From assembly GCA_965602635.1 (NCBI GenBank), contig CBFCZU010000211.1, positions 1-7,425 of the forward strand: a stretch of DNA of 7,425 nt, in the 5' to 3' direction. Positions 4,674-7,425 of the stretch are shown here, one piece after another. The first letter of the stretch is position 1. Every line of letters starts with the position of its first letter. This stretch comes from CBFCZU01 sp965602635 (lineage in GTDB: Bacteria > Planctomycetota > Phycisphaerae > SM23-33). The position numbers and the translations under genes were made by a program. The notes beneath the pieces are model-generated. The model had not been told where the DNA came from and ran no database searches. It saw only the letters and a list, made by a program, of their open reading frames with translations.

Positions 4674-6822
4674 ACAATAGCTCAGCCGGAGAAGGAGCGT
4701 CCGGGGCGGGGACGAGCAGGGCCTCACTTACCGGGCCGAGCTGCTCGCCATTGCGGGCGCGGCAGGCCAGAAGGGTCGGCACCTCCGGCCGGGAGATCGA
4801 TACCTCAAAGTCCGTTTGCCCGTCCGCCGCCCCGTCAACGGTTGCGAGAGGGTTCTCCAGGTTTAGCTCGCCTGTGCCGTCGTCGCCGAGGAGGTCCAAC
4901 CCGTCGGCCTCCGCGAAGCCGACGGGCGGAGCGTAGGAGAACCCGACGAGCAATGTGCCGTCCGACTGCGCCTCGGCCGTCAGCTCGGTTGGGCGCGCCA
5001 ACGGCGCCGGCAACAGCCCGCCCTGTTCATCCAGTTCGGGGTAGGCCACCACGTGAGTGTTGCGCTCCTCCACTCCCTCGGCCGAGACCGCTCGGGCTGC
5101 AAAGACGTGGCGCAGCCCGGGGGTCAATGCCCCCTCCACTGAGAGCGTCTCGTCACCTGATCGGGCGCAGGCGACGGGCTCTTGCCAGTCAATGCCCTCG
5201 ATTCCGCCGAGGCCCCGATAGACGTTGTAGCCCCCGAGCTGGAAGGCGACGGTCAGCAGCGGGCAGCCTGCGGCCACGGCCGTGAAGTCGAGCTTGCTCA
5301 CGGCGACGATATAGGCCTCGGCCAGCGTCCCGCCGATCCGCAGCATCTCGAAGAAACTCTCCGCGTCGAAGGTGTCGGCCGTGTGCGAATTGCCCAGGGC
5401 GGCGGCGAAGGTGTTGAGGTGCAGGACCGCAAAGCAGGTCGTGCCGCCTCCCCGTAGGCTAAAAGCCGAGGCCGCTCCCGGGGCAGCGACGGCGACCCTG
5501 CTGCCGCCTGTGCCATAGCCTCCGCCCTCGTACCAAATGAACGCCGCGTCGTCGGCCAAAATGCCCTCCCCGCCCTCAATCCTGTCGGTCAGGATGCGGA
5601 GCTTCTGGCAGGCCAGCGAAGCCCGGTACGTCGCGGTCGAGTCTGCCCCCCAGAGCGTGTCGGCGTCGGGCAACTCCGCCAGGGCGGTGATCGTCGCCGC
5701 CCGGTCGATCAGGTCCTTGGAGTGCTGGAGCGTGTCGGCGTCGATCCGGCAGCAGAGGTGCTTGCCGCCCAGGGCCGTCTTGGTCAGACGCGCGACCGTC
5801 GACGGGGCGTAAAGCGGGTTGGCCGCCCCCGACGAGAAGGCAGTGCCGTAGTTCATCAGCCGGCTGGCGGCCGAGTGCACGACGGCAGCATTGGTGAAGT
5901 ACCCCGGGACGCCGCAGCCTATGAGGAAGCACGAGCAGTTGGCCGCCACCGTCGGGTTCAGCGCCAGGTAGGCGTCGATGCCGTCCTCGACTTCGCTCTG
6001 GAAGGTGGCGTAGTCGGCCAGGATTTCATCGGCCGAGGCGTCGGGCAGGGGGATCAGGTTGGCCAGGGGCACGCCCAGCTCGCTGACGCAGTAATCGGCG
6101 AAGGCCACCGAATCGGCCGAGGCCGTGCGGTACAGGACCGCCGTCCGCTCGGGGCAGGGGTAGTCGCCCGCCGGGGCGGGCACATAAGGCTCGGGGTAGC
6201 TGGTGGCGACCTTGTATTCATCGAGGTAGATGTCCAGGCCGTTCTGGGCCGCGGAGTGGCAGCCGGCCCGCAAGTCCAGGCTACCCGCCCAGGAGTCGTA
6301 GTTGTCCTTGCCCGTGATCTCGCCGGCCAGGCGGCCGTCGAAGTACATCTTGTACCAGCCGTCGGCGGAGACGTCCGTGGTGGCCCGCTTGACGCCGAGG
6401 ACGAAGTACAGCCACCGGCCCGAGGCGGCCGGCGGCGTCGCCGTGGCCCCGACCGACCAGCCACCGTCGTGGCGGTAGTTGAACCTGAGCCGGCCGTCGG
6501 CGAAGTGATACACCGCGAGCTTGACCGTCCCGGCGATATACAGGGAGCCGATGTACGTCCCGGCCGCGGGCAGGATGGCCACGTACAGCCAGAAGCCCAC
6601 GTAAATCTCGCCGCCGGGTGCCACCGAGGCCACGCCGTCCTTCTGGACGTAGGCAATGTCGCCGGCGACGGTCTTGCATCGCAGACCGTACTGCCCGCGC
6701 TCGGGGAAGCCGTAGGAGATGTCGAGCCAGGAATCGCCGGCGTCCACACGGCTGTCCCACTCGCCGTAGTGGGCCGGGGCGTCCCAGGGGACTTCGTTAT
6801 CTATGTAGTGAAGTAAGGACAT
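4672..6822 (-). CDS. Putative tail fibre/tailspike: LamG-like + TIGR03790-like + fibronectin III-like domains
   Basis: This 716-aa protein probably acts at the tail tip or particle surface, contacting the host envelope. About residues 30-212 resemble a LamG/concanavalin-like sandwich: SWLDISYGF, EIYVGFWLYV, RLRFNYRHDGGW, GRWLYFVLGVK, WYKMYFDGRLAGEITG and GLDIYLDEYKVATSYPEPYV in the usual strand order. About 225-528 resemble the uncharacterised TIGR03790 family: DSVAFADYCVSELGVPLANLIPLP, the GVPGYF region, an AANPLYAP stretch, the RIDADTLQHSKDLIDRA helix, GTLAEAY and GCPLLTVAF, which parallels that family's usual GDPLYRPF ending but has C for D. GYNVYRG (531-537) then opens one or two fibronectin III-like domains that run to the end. 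There are 14 cysteines, including NCSC and CC, which is many for a tail protein. ATG at 6822 has no Shine-Dalgarno, and its first codons are AT-rich. The TGA stop lies within the next gene's ribosome binding site. The domain calls are by eye; the fibre role is inferred from position and architecture. Confidence 0.72.
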   Translation of the reverse strand: MSLLHYIDNEVPWDAPAHYGEWDSRVDAGDSWLDISYGFPERGQYGLRCKTVAGDIAYVQKDGVASVAPGGEIYVGFWLYVAILPAAGTYIGSLYIAGTVKLAVYHFADGRLRFNYRHDGGWSVGATATPPAASGRWLYFVLGVKRATTDVSADGWYKMYFDGRLAGEITGKDNYDSWAGSLDLRAGCHSAAQNGLDIYLDEYKVATSYPEPYVPAPAGDYPCPERTAVLYRTASADSVAFADYCVSELGVPLANLIPLPDASADEILADYATFQSEVEDGIDAYLALNPTVAANCSCFLIGCGVPGYFTNAAVVHSAASRLMNYGTAFSSGAANPLYAPSTVARLTKTALGGKHLCCRIDADTLQHSKDLIDRAATITALAELPDADTLWGADSTATYRASLACQKLRILTDRIEGGEGILADDAAFIWYEGGGYGTGGSRVAVAAPGAASAFSLRGGGTTCFAVLHLNTFAAALGNSHTADTFDAESFFEMLRIGGTLAEAYIVAVSKLDFTAVAAGCPLLTVAFQLGGYNVYRGLGGIEGIDWQEPVACARSGDETLSVEGALTPGLRHVFAARAVSAEGVEERNTHVVAYPELDEQGGLLPAPLARPTELTAEAQSDGTLLVGFSYAPPVGFAEADGLDLLGDDGTGELNLENPLATVDGAADGQTDFEVSISRPEVPTLLACRARNGEQLGPVSEALLVPAPDAPSPAELL

Positions 6823-6853
6823 TTCGGATTTAGGATTTCGGGTTTAGGATTTC
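6821..6853. repeat. 14-base tandem repeat spanning a stop/start junction
   Basis: On the plus strand two 14-base units, ggatttaggatttc (6826-6839) and gggtttaggatttc (6840-6853), differ at one base. They are preceded by a partial unit, atttc (6821-6825). On the transcribed strand the unit reads GAAATCCTAAA followed by YCC. This AT-rich block stands out from the GC-rich surroundings. It encodes the last residues and TAA stop of the 115-aa gene and runs into the ATG (6822-6820) of the 716-aa gene. The intervening 7 bases (ATCCGAA) contain no ribosome binding site. From memory, similar AAATCCTAAATCCGAAAT strings occur between genes in Planctomycetota genomes. That resemblance is unverified. Confidence 0.85.
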
Positions 6854-7177
6854 TTCTTCCAGGTCCGGCAGCGCGGGGGCGAGGGCGGCCTCGGCGATGT
6901 CGGTCAGGCGGCGCTGGTCATCGGCCGGGTCTCCGTTCCAGAGGTGGACCCGGAGCCGGCCCAGCGCGGCAACTGCCGGCGGAAGCCCCGTCAGCAGATA
7001 CCGGCGCGGACCGCGCCGCTCCGGCCCCGGCGCGCCGGGGATCTCGACCAGGCGGGCGTCCACGTCCGGCGCCTGACCGTCCACGACGTAGGCCGCGTCG
7101 ATCACCTCGGGCCGGATCGCCAACGGCCGCTCCTCGGCGGGGGCGAAGGCTTCGGCAACCTGTGGGTCGATGCTCAT
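6830..7177 (-). CDS. Hypothetical 115-aa phage-type protein
   Basis: ATG at 7177, TAA at 6832-6830. I do not recognise the family. The protein is soluble-looking, with no membrane segment or signal peptide. It has an acidic N-terminus, a proline/glycine/arginine-rich middle (about residues 46-60, GAPGPERRGPRR), a short strand-turn-helix region (YLLTGLPPAVAALGRLRVHLW, 60-80) and an acidic helical C-terminus (DDQRRLTDIAEAALAPALPD, about 86-105). The last codons (EILNPKS) are encoded by a 14-base tandem repeat, so the C-terminal tail may be repeat-derived rather than selected. No Shine-Dalgarno is visible before the ATG, because that leader is also repeat sequence. It lies between a probable structural gene and the putative tail fibre gene, so a small tail, baseplate or fibre-assembly (chaperone-like) role is possible. 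This rests only on gene order. Confidence 0.7.
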   Translation of the reverse strand: MSIDPQVAEAFAPAEERPLAIRPEVIDAAYVVDGQAPDVDARLVEIPGAPGPERRGPRRYLLTGLPPAVAALGRLRVHLWNGDPADDQRRLTDIAEAALAPALPDLEEEILNPKS

Positions 7178-7179
7178 GT

Positions 7180-7228
7180 CACGTTACATCCGTCACGTCA
7201 CGTTGCACCACGTTGCACCACGTTGCAT
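7180..7228. repeat. Short tandem repeat, 10-base unit cacgttgcac, between two genes
   Basis: On the plus strand the unit cacgttgcac occurs at 7199-7208 and 7209-7218. A variant cacgttgcat lies at 7219-7228 and a further variant cacgttacat at 7180-7189; the last is separated from the others by a 9-base spacer containing cgtcacgt. The array fills the gap between the upstream stop codon (7230-7228, partly inside the last unit) and the ATG at 7177. On the transcribed strand it reads as GTGGTGCAAC repeats. No Shine-Dalgarno sequence is left in front of the ATG. I see no hairpin that would make it a terminator. Its role is unknown. It could be a replication-slippage product or part of a dispersed intergenic repeat family. 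Confidence 0.85.
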
Positions 7229-7425
7229 CACGGCCCGGTAATCGCGATGCTGGCCGTCCAGATGCGCCCGTCGATAGCGGCCATGACGTGGACCGTCTTG
7301 GCCCCGCCGGCGTCGATGTCCATGCTGATAAGGCCCGTGGCGTCGGAGATGACCTCGTGGTCGGCGTGGGCCTCGATCTGGCGCATCAGCTCGCCGGTGG
7401 CCACGGTGAAGCCGGTCTGGGCGTC
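7228..7425 (-). CDS. C-terminal part of an unidentified phage structural protein (5' end outside window)
   Basis: I read this open frame directly from the minus strand. It enters at the window edge and runs 65 codons to a TGA at 7230-7228. I do not recognise the family. The visible part starts with a short helix-like stretch (GELMRQIEAHADHE). It is followed by alternating polar/hydrophobic residues that look like beta strands (GLISMDIDAGGAKTVHVMAA, then GRIWTASIAITGP), which is typical of the last beta domain of a virion or adhesin-type protein. Codon use is GC-rich at third positions, as in the downstream genes. It is the first of the co-directional series, so a tail or baseplate component is plausible by position only. 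Its stop codon lies inside the first unit of a 10-base tandem repeat. The start, full length and function cannot be judged from this window. Confidence 0.75.
   Translation of the reverse strand, partial: DAQTGFTVATGELMRQIEAHADHEVISDATGLISMDIDAGGAKTVHVMAAIDGRIWTASIAITGP

Noticed and set aside
5722..6816. A 364-codon open frame on the plus strand
   Set aside because: It mirrors the 716-aa gene. The product is a repetitive Gly/Val/Arg-rich sequence with no recognisable domains and no ribosome binding site of its own that I can defend.
7180..7228. The 10-base repeats considered as a CRISPR array or attachment site
   Set aside because: The units are far too short, are contiguous rather than separated by unique spacers, and no cas, integrase or tRNA gene is nearby.

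Overview
The window is GC-rich. Every gene I can support lies on the minus strand, in one tightly packed, co-directional series of ten coding regions read from position 7425 down to 1. Coding density is about 97%, with junctions that overlap or leave gaps of 7 to 82 bases. There is no tRNA, rRNA, CRISPR array, transposase or integrase. The gene content looks like the late tail/baseplate-plus-lysis end of a prophage, phage or phage-derived particle. The long plus-strand ORFs are GC-driven shadows of the real genes.

The host is not identified by any marker gene. The TIGR03790-like domain, the DNRLRE-like domain and the short 'GAAATCCTAAA' type intergenic repeats together recall Planctomycetota (Phycisphaerae-type) genomes, as I remember them. 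Treat this as a lean, not a call.

In transcription order, structural module first: the 3' end of an unidentified gene (7425-7228); a 115-aa protein of unknown function (7177-6830); a 716-aa multidomain tail-fibre/tailspike candidate (6822-4672) made of a LamG-like domain, a TIGR03790-like domain and fibronectin III-like C-terminal domains; a 581-aa protein resembling phage baseplate hub or tail-tip proteins (4662-2917); a 187-aa beta-rich protein (2920-2357); and a 346-aa protein with an internal duplicated helical motif and a DNRLRE-like C-terminus (2343-1303).

The lysis-like module follows: a 92-aa protein with one membrane helix and a coiled coil, starting at TTG (1278-1000); an overlapping 169-aa lipoprotein-like protein (1016-507); an 85-aa helical protein starting at GTG (514-257); and the start of a two-helix holin-like protein (174-1, cut by the window edge).

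The proposed joint role is that the hub and fibre proteins build the distal end of a tail that recognises surface glycans, and the small membrane and lipoproteins release particles. The main oddities are the TIGR03790-type domain inside a putative tail fibre and two different short tandem repeats sitting at the two ends of the 115-aa gene. These are the only junctions in the window with no Shine-Dalgarno-like sequence at all.
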